This document shows positions 9,800-18,459 of a stretch of 64,000 nucleotides of DNA, one piece after another. The notes under the pieces are model-generated. The model did no database searches. It was not told where the DNA came from and worked only from the letters and a program-made list of their open reading frames with translations. The stretch covers positions 3,906,001 to 3,970,000 of the forward strand of contig NZ_QTUB01000001.1 of assembly GCF_003386665.1 (NCBI RefSeq), in the 5' to 3' direction. Origin of the DNA: Xenorhabdus cabanillasii. GTDB lineage: Bacteria; Pseudomonadota; Gammaproteobacteria; Enterobacterales; Enterobacteriaceae. How positions within the stretch are numbered: position 1 is the stretch's first letter; each line of letters opens with the position of its first letter. A program made the translations under genes and the position numbers.

Positions 9800-10537
9800 A
9801 TGAAAGGTGATACTTTATATGACCCTATTGCACATCTTTACGAGAGCTTTTCAGATACAGCAGCCCATATCAAAGTAAAAATCAGAACCATCTTCAATCT
9901 GGCAGGGGATATACAAGGGAAATCTGTGTTAGATTTAGCCTGTGGATATGGTCTCTTTAGTCGAGAATACAGGAATCGGGGCGCTTCAAAAGTCATCGGA
10001 ATCGATATATCAAATAACATGATAGCAATTGCGAAAAGTAAATCACAACAATACGGTGACGATATCGAATTTCACGTAAGAGATGTCTGCAAGATGGAGT
10101 CATTTGGCAAATTTGATATAGTCAATGCGGCCTGGTTATTTTGCCATGCAGAATCTATTGAAGACCTTGAAACTATGTTCCGTGTTATTGCCGCTCATCT
10201 CAAGCCTTCCGGTAAATTGATTGCTTATACCGTTGAACCTGATTATCGATTAGAAAAAGGGAATTATGAAAATTATTGTATAAAAATTCTGAGTGAAGAT
10301 CCTGTGAAAGATACAACTCTCCTGAGATGTGAATTTCTTACCACACCACCCAGCCCTTGTACTGCGTATCGTTGGAGTCGTGAACAATATCAAGCAGCGA
10401 TCCAAAAGGCGGGATTCAAACAATTTATATGGCAAAAGCCAATGCTGTCAAAAAGCGATATTGAGAATTGTCCCCCGGGTTTTTGGGATGATTATCAACG
10501 AAACTGCCTTGATACAGCTCTTGTTTGTCAGTTTTGA
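9800..10537 (+). CDS. Class I SAM-dependent methyltransferase
   Basis: The 245-aa product has the Rossmann methyltransferase motifs: motif I LDLACGYGLFSRE (about residues 44-56), acidic motif II VIGIDIS, and FDIVNAAWLF plus LKPSGKLIAYT for the later strands. It is most like small-molecule or ubiE-type enzymes; the substrate cannot be told from sequence. It has its own region of about 500 bases upstream and a hairpin downstream, so it is a single-gene unit. Confidence 0.85.
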   Translation: MKGDTLYDPIAHLYESFSDTAAHIKVKIRTIFNLAGDIQGKSVLDLACGYGLFSREYRNRGASKVIGIDISNNMIAIAKSKSQQYGDDIEFHVRDVCKMESFGKFDIVNAAWLFCHAESIEDLETMFRVIAAHLKPSGKLIAYTVEPDYRLEKGNYENYCIKILSEDPVKDTTLLRCEFLTTPPSPCTAYRWSREQYQAAIQKAGFKQFIWQKPMLSKSDIENCPPGFWDDYQRNCLDTALVCQF

Positions 10538-10540
10538 CAA

Positions 10541-10569
10541 GATAATCCCCCGTGATCCGGGGGATTATC
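10541..10569 (+). terminator. Hairpin after the methyltransferase gene
   Basis: A perfect 11-bp stem (10541-10551 with 10559-10569, loop of 7) starts three bases after the stop codon. It lacks a T-run, so it may be a 3'-end stabilising structure as much as a terminator. Confidence 0.55.
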
Positions 10570-10742
10570 CTTAAACCTATTATAGGCATCTGCTATCTCC
10601 CGCAGCCCACCATTTCCCTGCTGGTGCTTTGACAAGACGCTGGTAATCTAATCTTTCTCATCAATTTCATACCTTCATCGACCGAATCCGCATTAATATA
10701 ATGCTGTCTCAATTCGAGCGGATGGAATATATCTCTGTAGGA

Positions 10743-11457
10743 TTAATATCCGATAGCTATATATTGCACTTGTGAATATGACCAGCGTCCAGCTGAGTCG
10801 TGAACAACAATTAAAAACTCTTCTTTTGATCTAATTTCAACAGATATGCCTTGACCCCACGCATCTCCTTTAACATAACTACCAGTTACAATAAAGCACT
10901 TATTTTTAAATGGAATTGGAAATCTTCGCAAGTCCGCTGAGTTTATTCCACCGTTTACAACCCCCCATTGAATAATTAGTCCACTGGGGAGCTTCTGATA
11001 GCCAGATTCATCAAGTTTTGATTCAAAACTATTCATATCCGGTATCTGGTTTGCTCCATTTCCTACAGCTCTATAAACCAATTCTGATAAACCAAGATTC
11101 CTCACAAATTCTGCTTTATCAGGAACATCTGCCCCATTCCGCTTTTTTTTCCAAATAGAGATTAGAATTATTGTTGAGGGCGTTTTGATTGGCGATACTG
11201 GCTAGATCATATGCCGCTTTCACTGCCTTTGATGTTGCCGCGGTCACTTCACTATCACTATCGACCTCATTACTTAGAGTAACAAACCCTCTGTCTGTCA
11301 ATGTTGCATAAGGGTGATTACGGCTCCGGGCGTGCTCTTCGATTGCGTCTTGCACATATTCGCGAGTTGCAACAATTACGCCGTTATTTTCTAATGCTTT
11401 GGTTTCAGGCTTTTTATCTGGAGTGCTCATATTTATTTCCTCATGTATTAACAACAT
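10743..11457 (-). pseudogene. Phage tail fibre protein, frameshifted
   Basis: The upstream part has the tail-fibre repeat region YATLTDRGFVTLSNEVDSDS followed by ATSKAVKAAYDLA; the downstream part has RNLGLSELVYRAVGNGANQI and a beta-rich end. They are one gene: in an A8 run (11,139-11,146) the frame shifts, and with one A fewer it reads KKRNGADVPDKAEFVRNLG, the same motif as NGADIPDKAAFVSNVG in the fibre at 17 kb. As it stands the first part ends early at EWGRCS. The likely start is MSTPDKKPET (11,430). It is a receptor-binding fibre of a lost prophage. Confidence 0.75.
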
Positions 11458-12084
11458 AGATTGCTAATTAAACCAAAGGAGTTTATTGAAAATACCTTTG
11501 GCAATATGAGGCGGTGGAATACTTCTCCGCCTGTGAACATCAATAAAATAGATTCATCAATACTGGAAAGTACAACTTGACTAAATTATGTTGATTAATA
11601 TTTTGTAAGTTGCATGTTTTGACGGCAGGATGGCATAAAATAATAAATTGGGAATCAATAGAATTTATATGATGACTGATAAAGCCTGGTGTGATAAAAA
11701 TGATTTTTTCATCTTTGATTGATATTTTTTATTTAAGCCAGATAATTGAATAAAATAAGAGGATATTGAGTTTATTTCATTATTAGTTGTATTATAACAG
11801 TGCCTTATCTCCGATTTTCCACCGATGAATTCATTGAACCATCACAAATCATTATTCATAAACTGAACCCACAAAAAGTTGTGGGTCAAATATCAAGCCA
11901 TCTCAATCAACTGTTGATTTTTGAGTGTCACTTATCAGTGTAGTTTACTTATACTAAAACAGACAGGTAAATAACCCATATGATATAGAAATTATCATTT
12001 CAATACTCTATTCACGGTAAAAAATTAACTAACTAAAAATATTTAAACGATATTTTTGGTGGTTTCATCAAAAGGATAAATGAT
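11458..12084. other. Intergenic region, 0.6 kb
   Basis: No complete gene. An 8-bp hairpin ACCCACAA/TTGTGGGT lies at 11,867-11,886. A 46-codon plus-strand frame from a GTG near 11,802 (VPYLRFSTDEFIEPSQIIIH...) looks coding-like but has no ribosome site or known match, so I treat it as a possible remnant. Confidence 0.35.
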
Positions 12085-12585
12085 ATGAAAATTATATCTT
12101 GCATAATTCTAGCACTATTATCTTTTTTATTAATACCTTCACTCTTTGCTGTTGAAAAGAATGATAATATAGAGAAAAAGCCCGTTTTCTCTGCTGAATA
12201 TAATATGGAATTAAAGAATTCCTCTTTTTCTGAAAACAGCCTGATGATGGTTAAAAGAAGCACTGAATGCATGTATGATAGTGGCGAGGATCAAATAAAT
12301 ATTGCGCCCGGCAACCAGCAAAGTGCTTATTTAAAGGACAATGATAACTTATTTAGTGGTTGCACTCGTGAAACCAAGTCAGTTGAATGGAGCGTTTATG
12401 GTGGTTCTATAAGTTGCACTTTGAGTTTTGAGCATGGATACGATTCAGGTTGGTATACGGTGATTAAAGGGTGCCCGAATATTGTTAAGAGCGCCATTTG
12501 TAATGGAGATTCCAACTGTAATCAAATTAGAGTTTACGGAGGAGAACCGAATATAGATATAAATATAGAATTCCTTGTTCGGTGA
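12085..12585 (+). CDS. Secreted cysteine-containing hypothetical protein
   Basis: I do not recognise a family. The 166-aa product starts with a strong signal peptide (MKIISCIILALLSFLLIPSL) cleaved near FAVEK. The mature part is beta-rich with six Cys (CMYDSG, SGCTRE, SCTLSF, KGCPN, SAICNGDSNC), suggesting disulphides in the periplasm or outside the cell. An AAAAGG ribosome site precedes the start and a clean terminator follows, so it is a single-gene unit. Confidence 0.7.
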   Translation: MKIISCIILALLSFLLIPSLFAVEKNDNIEKKPVFSAEYNMELKNSSFSENSLMMVKRSTECMYDSGEDQINIAPGNQQSAYLKDNDNLFSGCTRETKSVEWSVYGGSISCTLSFEHGYDSGWYTVIKGCPNIVKSAICNGDSNCNQIRVYGGEPNIDINIEFLVR

Positions 12586-12611
12586 ATCTGGTAACTTCCG
12601 CGTCCTATACA

Positions 12612-12640
12612 AAAAGGTGAGATTTATCACCTTTTAATTC
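12612..12640 (+). terminator. Intrinsic terminator of the 12.1-kb gene
   Basis: A perfect 9-bp stem AAAAGGTGA/TCACCTTTT (12,612-12,620 with 12,627-12,635, loop GATTTA) lies 26 bases after the stop codon, with the T-run inside the descending arm. Confidence 0.75.
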
Positions 12641-12854
12641 TTTAATATTTCTTATTTCCGTAAGAAAACCAGAATAACAATAAGTAACATCATCCTATCT
12701 CAACAATAGAACCGGAACTTATCTCTCCTGTGGCGAGATGATTACTGATAAAAGGGCCATTGAATTCACCTAAATTATTATTGTCAATCTATACAAAACA
12801 CATCATGTTTAGAAACCTTGCTAATCTCATTATGCTATTAATATGATTTCAATC

Positions 12855-13035
12855 CGTGACCTTATAACTCTACAACCAATAAAGCGAGGTCAGTACGCTA
12901 AACGTTCCGACCTTGTGAAAAGGTTGCGACACATTTCGTCGGGAGTTATTGAGATAATGCTTAGTCTCTCTATGAGGATACATAGATTGATAAGCTCAAT
13001 CTGCGCTTCCATTATTTCGAGGTAATAACGTGAAA
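12855..13035 (+). ncRNA. Candidate structured RNA or large imperfect hairpin
   Basis: The region can fold into a long stem: GTTATT and GAGATAATG (about 12,947-12,961) pair with CATTATTTC and AATAAC (about 13,011-13,030), enclosing two perfect hairpins, CTATG/CATAG and GATTGA/TCAATC. A further hairpin ACCTT/AAGGT lies upstream near 12,910-12,925. No reading frame of interest is present. It could be a small RNA, a miniature element or a strong terminator; strand is a guess. Confidence 0.35.
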
Positions 13036-13041
13036 GCAACA

Positions 13042-13377
13042 TTACTTAGTTCGTAAAGCATCTATAGCAGATACAGGCATTTCGATAACCGTTTTAACGC
13101 TTTTATCTATTTTCTCAATAATTCCTGTTCTAGGGCCATTGATCCATTCATCGCTTTTATAAAATCTATCCTGTACAGCCGATAGTTCGTTCATATCTTT
13201 AAACGCACGGACAAGGTAGTAAAAGTCTTCGTTATGCAATGAATTGCCAAAGCTAACAACATCAATTCCCTGAACATGGTGTAGTGGAACGCTGACAGTA
13301 GTCATAATTTCATGAAATCGTTTGCCAGTTCCTTTTTTTAATTCGTACTGGAGTATTTCTATAATCTTGTTATCCAT
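13042..13377 (-). CDS. NIPSNAP-family protein
   Basis: The 111-aa product has the dimeric alpha/beta-barrel pattern of NIPSNAP proteins: MDNKIIEILQYELKKGTGKR, FHEIMTTVSVPLHHVQGIDV, then FYYLVRAFKDMNELSAVQDR and an acidic or Trp site EWINGPR. These proteins are cytosolic and of unknown role in bacteria. The gene is intact with its own promoter region; it lies beside an IS1 remnant. Confidence 0.8.
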   Translation of the reverse strand: MDNKIIEILQYELKKGTGKRFHEIMTTVSVPLHHVQGIDVVSFGNSLHNEDFYYLVRAFKDMNELSAVQDRFYKSDEWINGPRTGIIEKIDKSVKTVIEMPVSAIDALRTK

Positions 13378-13536
13378 GCGTTCACCTTACTGGTTATTAT
13401 TCTTAAATAATAGCAGGTTACTATTCTTAGCATAATAAAAAATACAGAAAAAATGGCAACAATAGAGAGTTATTGGGTCATGCTTCCAATGATTAGATAT
13501 TGTGATAAACTCCCTGCTTTTTATTGTGGGTGAGAT

Positions 13537-13812
13537 ATGGCTAAAGTTAATGTGGTTTGTCGTTACTGTCATAAAACAGAAGCGGTTAAAGGGCATGGAA
13601 AAGGGCGTACTGGTCACCTCCGCTATCACTGTTATGCCTGCCGTAAAACCTTCCAACTGAACTATACCTATCAAGCCTGTCAGCCCGGTATGAAAGAGCG
13701 AATTATTGATATGGCAATGAATAACTCCGGTGTCAGGGACACGGCGCGGGTTCTGAAAGTCGGCATTAACACGGTCATTCGCACATTAAAAAGCTCACGC
13801 CAAGAAATGTAA
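13537..13812 (+). CDS. insA: IS1 InsA repressor / transposase N-terminal part
   Basis: The 91-aa product matches InsA: a zinc finger (CRYCHKTEAVKGHGKGRTG, YHCYACRKTF) and helix-turn-helix (SGVRDTARVLKVGINTVIRT). In active IS1 a -1 frameshift joins it to InsB to make the transposase; here InsB is broken, so only InsA, the DNA-binding repressor, can be made. Confidence 0.88.
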   Translation: MAKVNVVCRYCHKTEAVKGHGKGRTGHLRYHCYACRKTFQLNYTYQACQPGMKERIIDMAMNNSGVRDTARVLKVGINTVIRTLKSSRQEM

Positions 13813-14208
13813 CCACACTGTCGCTGACGGGCAGTGAGATTCAGATTGTCTGTGAAATAGACGAACAATGGTCATTTGTCGGTAATAAGAAAAATCAGCG
13901 CTGGTTCTGGTATGCCTGGTAACCGAATAGAAAGCAGAGAGTGGCGCATGTGTTTGGGGAGCGCAGCAGGAAGACGTTGAAAAAACTGCGGGCACTTCTG
14001 TCCCCTTTCAGCATCCGGTTCTACTGTACAGATGATTATGCCGTTTACGATTGTCTTCCTGAGGAAAAACATCTCACGGGAAAGAAATTTACCCAACGTA
14101 TCGAGAGAACTCATCTCACTCTTCGTATCCGGATAAAACGGCTGAATCGAAAAACGATAGGTTATTCCAAATCTGAAGAAATACACGATAAAGTGATAGG
14201 AACTTTTT
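13813..14208 (+). pseudogene. insB: IS1 InsB transposase, nonsense-mutated and truncated
   Basis: The frame reads EIQIVCEIDEQWSFVGNKKN and RWFWYAW, then TAA (13,919-13,921), then continues in the same frame as RVAHVFGERSRKTLKKLRAL to HDKVIGTFF. This matches InsB, with the first DDE-type Asp (DEQW) and the later ERTHLTLR region present. The stop inside the catalytic domain and the missing C-terminus make it inactive. Confidence 0.82.
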
Positions 14209-14604
14209 TTCAAAAGCACTCATCATATCAACTCGATATCCTGCCGACTACCTGTCTTTGCGCTTTTCATACCATTCACGAGTAATTTTCTCGAAAGTAT
14301 TCTCTGACATAATAATACTTTCTCGTTTCTGTCTTTTTCTATCCTCAGAAGGGTTGATGCCATCGGCAACCATTGAACGATATTCAGCAGTTCGCCTTCT
14401 CGCCTCAGCCAAAGACACCTCTGGGTAAGTACCTAAAGAAATCATCTTTTGCTTACCCTCAAAACGGTAACGGAATCGCCAGCCCCTAGAACCGTTCGGC
14501 TCCACCAATAACCAAAGCCCATTTTCATCAAACAACGTATAAGACTTTGCTTCTGGCTTGGACTTCTTAATTACCACGTCTGTTGGCTTCATCATTTCAC
14601 CCAT
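14209..14604 (-). pseudogene. P4-type tyrosine integrase, N-terminal fragment
   Basis: The N-terminal arm-binding domain of a P4-like integrase is readable (LWLLVEPNGSRGWRFRYRFE, MISLGTYPEVSLAEARRRTA, TREWYEKRKDR). A TAG replaces the Trp codon that follows RKDR in the intact integrase at 59 kb. The frame then continues SAGYRVDMMSAFE until the junction with IS1 at about 14,208; the catalytic domain is absent. It lies next to an att-like site in the same arrangement as the 59-kb integrase, so it is the integrase of a second element at serT. Confidence 0.82.
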
Positions 14605-14689
14605 GTGTATAGGAAGATGTGTATAGGAAAAACTATACACAATTTCATGTCACTTTCAGGAGATGTTAGGAGACTTAGGATTATAGCTA

Positions 14690-14740
14690 TTTATTGATTT
14701 TACTGGTAAAAGTAGACTTTAAGAGGGAGGAGAGATTCGA
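14690..14740. other. att-like site: copy of the serT 3' end
   Basis: GGAGGAGAGATTCGA (14,726-14,740) is identical to the T-arm/acceptor end of tRNA-Ser at 60,211-60,225. The 26 bases before it (gattttactgg, then aaagtagacttta) also nearly match the sequence between integrase and tRNA at 60,154-60,180. This is the expected product of integration at serT and marks the junction between two tandem elements. Confidence 0.75.
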
Positions 14741-15904
14741 GCAAGAAATATAATTAATTGATTTATTTAAAATAAATTAATAATAAAAATAAACCTATAC
14801 ACACCACTATACACAGAAAAATTTAGTGAATGAAAATGAACAGTTGAGTAAAAAACATCAGTTTTGTTCGACTCCTTCTTTTTCCGCTAACTCAGGAGTC
14901 GAACACAGATACACTGATCAAATATACAGCCACAACCACTATAGGAAAACTACTCGCATTTTACACACGGAACCACCCCGTATCTAGCAACCTTCAGCTT
15001 CCACTGATATGAATGGTTGGGATTTCAACCATCAAAAGGGATTGAGGAAATCCCAATACCCACTTTACAAACGAACCAAATTTGGATCTCAATAATTTTA
15101 AAGGTTTTCACTATGACAGCTTAAACCCAAGCCCTCCCACTGTGGTGATTTTCACCATAGTTGGCTAACCCTTTGATTTTTCCGAGGCCGTCACTTTGAC
15201 CACCCTCTCATGATTTCCGTGATGGTTGATTTACATGCTGGACAAAAGGAATAAACTTATTGATTTTATTATTTTTATTGGTCGACAACCCCTTGTCATT
15301 ACCTGTGAGCTTTTCCTCGACAACAGGACTCCTTAAACTCAAGGAGTCTCTATAGTTAATCGCCTTCAACGTCTCATCCATATTATTTTGTATGTATTGT
15401 ATGTACGTATCATGCATACAATACATACATGAAGTTCTTCTGCTGTTTTTAATCTGGTGAGCGGTAAACGGAGAAGGTCACACCACAAGTGGCGGATAGA
15501 CAGCTCTACAGAGGCTAAAAGGGCTTTCAAATCCCAATTAGTGCGATCAACCAAAAATTCATCAAAATTAGTGTTGCAAAAACTGGGTGACCATAGATTT
15601 CCTTTGGTGAGAAAGATGCCTACTATAGCAACTGACCGCCTTTCTCAGAAATTGCACTTATTATGCGAATCCAAGAAATAATGAAATTTCTATTTTCCTT
15701 TCATGCATTATATAAAATGGAATTGAGTATTTATCTTCACCTTCTACTATGTAAGTAGTATAAATATATTCTCAGATATTCCATATTCTACAAATTTCCA
15801 ATATTTACATCACCCTATTTATCTCTTATTTACTAAAACGAAAGGATAATAAGCATTAAAATTAACACTGTTTACATATAAAAAACACATAATCGAGGTG
15901 TAAA
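14741..15904. other. 1.2-kb region without a recognised gene, rich in inverted repeats
   Basis: It holds an 11-bp hairpin GTTCGACTCCT/AGGAGTCGAAC (about 14,868-14,899), short hairpins of the form GGTTG-n-CAACC and TGGTGA-n-TCACCA near 15,013-15,030 and 15,142-15,160, and a perfect 15-bp inverted repeat at 15,389-15,429. A 57-residue frame on the minus strand from 15,381 (MDETLKAINYRDSLSLRSPV) and a 74-residue plus-strand frame from 15,457 (KRRRSHHKWRIDSSTEAKRA) are possible small genes, but I know no family for either. Confidence 0.45.
15389..15429. repeat. Perfect 15-bp inverted repeat
   Basis: TGTATGTATTGTATG (15,389-15,403) and its exact complement (15,415-15,429) are separated by 11 bases. 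It lies just upstream of a minus-strand small frame starting at 15,381, so it could be an operator for a dimeric repressor or a cruciform site. Confidence 0.7.
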
Positions 15905-16354
15905 ATGAGTATATCAATTACGACAATTCAATATCATAATGCAAATAATTTTTATCATACAAATGCAATGGCAACATACGAGATAAATAACAAGAAATTT
16001 ATTTTTGGACAATCCAAAACCCAAAATAATTGGCATTTCATTCAAGAAATATTACCAGACGGTAGATTGGGTAACGAAACTGAACACAGTAGCTGGCCAA
16101 TTTATTACGATTATGTAACCGTTCTAGAGGATGGTAATAAAAAATATCTCTGTTGTATCAATACTAGCAGTGCAGATATCCAGCTCCTGGAATTAATTCC
16201 GGATGGCAAAACAAAACTAGTATTAGCCGATAAATATTCTCAAGATAGTTTTGAAACCTTTGTTCCCTATATGATTAATGGAGTTCTCTTTGCTTACCGT
16301 CAGAATGAATCTTCGAAACGTTGGGAAATTGTAAAACTTGAGCAAAAAAAATGA
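15905..16354 (+). CDS. Hypothetical protein with three beta-propeller-like repeats
   Basis: I do not recognise a named family. The 149-aa product shows a repeated unit of about 45 residues: KKFIFGQSKTQNNWHFIQEI plus LPDG, then KKYLCCINTSSADIQLLELI plus PDG, then LFAYRQNESSKRWEIVKLE. The pattern suggests beta-propeller blades or a lectin-like sheet. There is no signal peptide. The gene is AT-rich, on the opposite strand to the tail operon at its distal end, with its own upstream region (GAGGTG ribosome site) and downstream hairpin: typical prophage cargo. Confidence 0.7.
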   Translation: MSISITTIQYHNANNFYHTNAMATYEINNKKFIFGQSKTQNNWHFIQEILPDGRLGNETEHSSWPIYYDYVTVLEDGNKKYLCCINTSSADIQLLELIPDGKTKLVLADKYSQDSFETFVPYMINGVLFAYRQNESSKRWEIVKLEQKK

Positions 16355-16400
16355 ATTATAATGGATTAGTTAATAAATGAATCCGATACTATCTAAGCCG

Positions 16401-16424
16401 TAACACCTATTATTGTAGGTGTTA
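16401..16424 (+). terminator. Hairpin between the cargo gene and the tail-fibre genes
   Basis: A perfect 9-bp stem TAACACCTA/TAGGTGTTA (16,401-16,409 with 16,416-16,424, loop of 6) lies between two convergent genes and could terminate both; there is no long T-run. Confidence 0.55.
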
Positions 16425-16508
16425 CCATCCCCCCAATCCACCCCACTACCCGCTAATCTCCTCTATTGGATATTTATTGAATGAAGATAGGGGCTATCGC
16501 CCCTGTCC

Positions 16509-17042
16509 TTACTTCGGCGGTTCCGGCCAGTGGATATCGGGGGCGGTGGAACAGTCTACGCGGTTGAGTAGGACCCGGTATTTGCGCCATGCCGTTAAGG
16601 TGGATTTCTCGGCCTCGGTGGCCATCCCTAAATCAACGGCATCCTGACAGATATCAATTTTCTCGGTGGCCGCCCGCAATAACTGCCGTTTTTCATATTC
16701 CGCCTGTTGGATTTCATACTCCTGTTGTGCCGCAATATCTGTGACCCATTGTTTCCCATCCCAGTTATCAAACACCGTTCCAGGCACTAAATCCGTATAC
16801 CCTTCCGGCATAATAACCTCCTCACACCGGAGGGATTGTCGTGTGGTGATGCTGTAAACGATTTTTCCCCGATGATCCGGCAGCAACTGCCATTGACCGT
16901 CTATCAGGCAAGGCCAGTAACCTTCACGGGTTGGAGGTTCGATTCGGATAGCATTATCCGGCGCGTAAGAGCCGGGTGAGGCCTCCGTGATGAAGGTGAA
17001 CGGACGATAGGATTTGGTTTCATCAAAATAATAATTTTTCAT
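16509..17042 (-). CDS. Tail fibre assembly protein (Tfa family)
   Basis: The 177-aa product matches phage tail-fibre assembly chaperones: MKNYYFDETKSYRPFT at the start, VPGTVFDNWDGKQWVTD in the middle, then a helical region and the family-typical end TAWRKYRVLLNRVDCS...DIHWPEPPK. Tfa proteins help the C-terminal part of the preceding fibre trimerise, and may stay attached. The gene starts two bases after the fibre gene ends, so the two are translationally linked. Confidence 0.9.
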   Translation of the reverse strand: MKNYYFDETKSYRPFTFITEASPGSYAPDNAIRIEPPTREGYWPCLIDGQWQLLPDHRGKIVYSITTRQSLRCEEVIMPEGYTDLVPGTVFDNWDGKQWVTDIAAQQEYEIQQAEYEKRQLLRAATEKIDICQDAVDLGMATEAEKSTLTAWRKYRVLLNRVDCSTAPDIHWPEPPK

Positions 17043-17044
17043 CT

Positions 17045-18449
17045 TTATACTCCCAGAAAGATAGCTGGCGTCATGCCAATATGGATGGGGGCGGTTTCGG
17101 CTCCGCCTGTCGTGCCCTCAAGCTGGATTTTCCCCGGAGAACGTTTACTTACAGAGCGGAACCATGCCACAGCCACATCACCTTCATAGTTAACAATCCG
17201 TTTACCATCGACATTGCTCACCACATCAGGATGAGCATGAGCACAAAATGTATCCGGGACAATTTGACCCGGTGAAGTTGACGGGCGCAGGAATAGCCCC
17301 CGGCCTTCCGAATAAAAATTGGGCAGGTTTATGTGTCCACTGCTGATGGTGATCCTGAAATCCGATTTATAATTGCCAGATAATTGTATTAATGCTTTGC
17401 CGATGGCAGAGGTGATGAGATGCTTATCCCCATTACAATGATACCAGCCAGCAGGCAATTCATTTGGGCGGAACGGGAATAACCGGATTTCACCCTGAAT
17501 ATGATAACGCTGGTCAAAGTTACTGTAGTCACTAGGGATGATTTGACGGTTAAAATGAAAAACATCCGTGACACGTAATGTCGCATCCGACGTGTCATTT
17601 TTAAAATACAGTGGCCCATCACCCGCCCGCCCACAGAAAAACTGGCGAGTACCATTTGTATCAAACGCGGTCAGATAGGGGGTGTCTGCTTCAATGGTTA
17701 CCCGTTGACAAATTACCTCACCCGAAATTACCCCGCCCGTTTTGGGATAAGCGCCCACATTGCTCACAAACGCCGCTTTATCCGGGATATCCGCCCCGTT
17801 CTGCGCTTTGTCGAGGCGGTGGCTGGCGTTGTCGTTGGCATTCGTGGCATGTTGGTTTGCAGCGTTGGCTAATCTTCTCACCTCATTTAATGCAGGATTT
17901 GTAGCATAGTCACCTTTAATCCTGTTTGGTGTTCAGGGCGTCAGTGACTGCATTCTGGCTCATCACCTGTAATTTACCGCTACCGACCGACTGGACCACA
18001 TCTGACCGATTGAGTTTTTTATTTAGCTCATCCCAAAGCTGAGTAGTACTCACCAGTTTCCATACTGAGTTAAATTTATCTGCTGACTCAGTGTTAAAGT
18101 TGATTTTGTTGTTATCAGCTAAGCTCTGAAATTCTTTTGTTTCATCATCCGATTGTAAGATTGCACCTTTAGGATATCCGCCAATCGAATCAGCATATTC
18201 CTGAGAATATTTAAATTTCCCGCCTTTGGACAAATGCACAATATTATCTGAAATCTGGTTCAGAATACCGTTAAAGTCTCTGCCGCTGGGTGGTAGTCCT
18301 CCGGCCGCAACGGGCATCATGGTAACCAGTGGAAATCCAGTATTCCATGTCGCTTTTTGGCTCGGTAAATCTGATTTATAGTCAGCGGGTATTTCGTCTC
18401 GTTGTCCGTTTTTGGCAAACGGTGTTGGTATTAAATTTGGGTTTTTCAT
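17045..18449 (-). pseudogene. Side tail fibre protein, split by a one-base frameshift
   Basis: The 5' part (MKNPNLIPTPFAKNGQRDEI ... LQVMSQNAVTDALNTKQD) is the usual fibre N-terminus that attaches to the baseplate. It ends at a TAA in GATTAAAGG near 17,917. With one T removed the frame reads QDKGDYATNPALNEVRRLAN and runs into the second part, which holds NGADIPDKAAF and a C-terminal collar/tip domain (LPAGWYHCNGDKH). Fibres of this family normally have the uninterrupted KGDYAT motif, so this is one gene with a +1 insertion. The second part could start at a GTG (17,881), but it would lack the attachment domain. Confidence 0.8.
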
Positions 18450-18459
18450 TATTCACCTG

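Larger units (their letters stand above)
13476..14208 (+). mobile_element. IS1-family element, inactivated, right end missing
   Basis: The left end at 13,476 (GGTCATGCTTCCAA) matches the IS1 terminal repeat pattern (GGTnATGCTnCCAA). insA is intact, insB has a nonsense codon and loses its last residues where the sequence passes straight into the integrase fragment at about 14,208. No right terminal repeat is present, so a deletion has removed the right end together with most of the integrase gene. Confidence 0.8.

Noticed and set aside
10590..10742. A 49-codon frame after the 11-kb tail fibre (YRDIFHPLELRQHYINADSV)
   Set aside because: No start codon with a ribosome site and no known match; may be a remnant of a fibre-assembly gene but cannot be supported.
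11802..11942. A 46-codon plus-strand frame starting with GTG
   Set aside because: Amino-acid composition looks natural but there is no ribosome site, partner or family, so I left it in the intergenic note.
12841..13035. Retron msr-msd or integron attC site
   Set aside because: No reverse transcriptase follows, no a1/a2 repeats were found, and the GTT/AAC ends are in the wrong orientation for attC, with no integrase of that type nearby.
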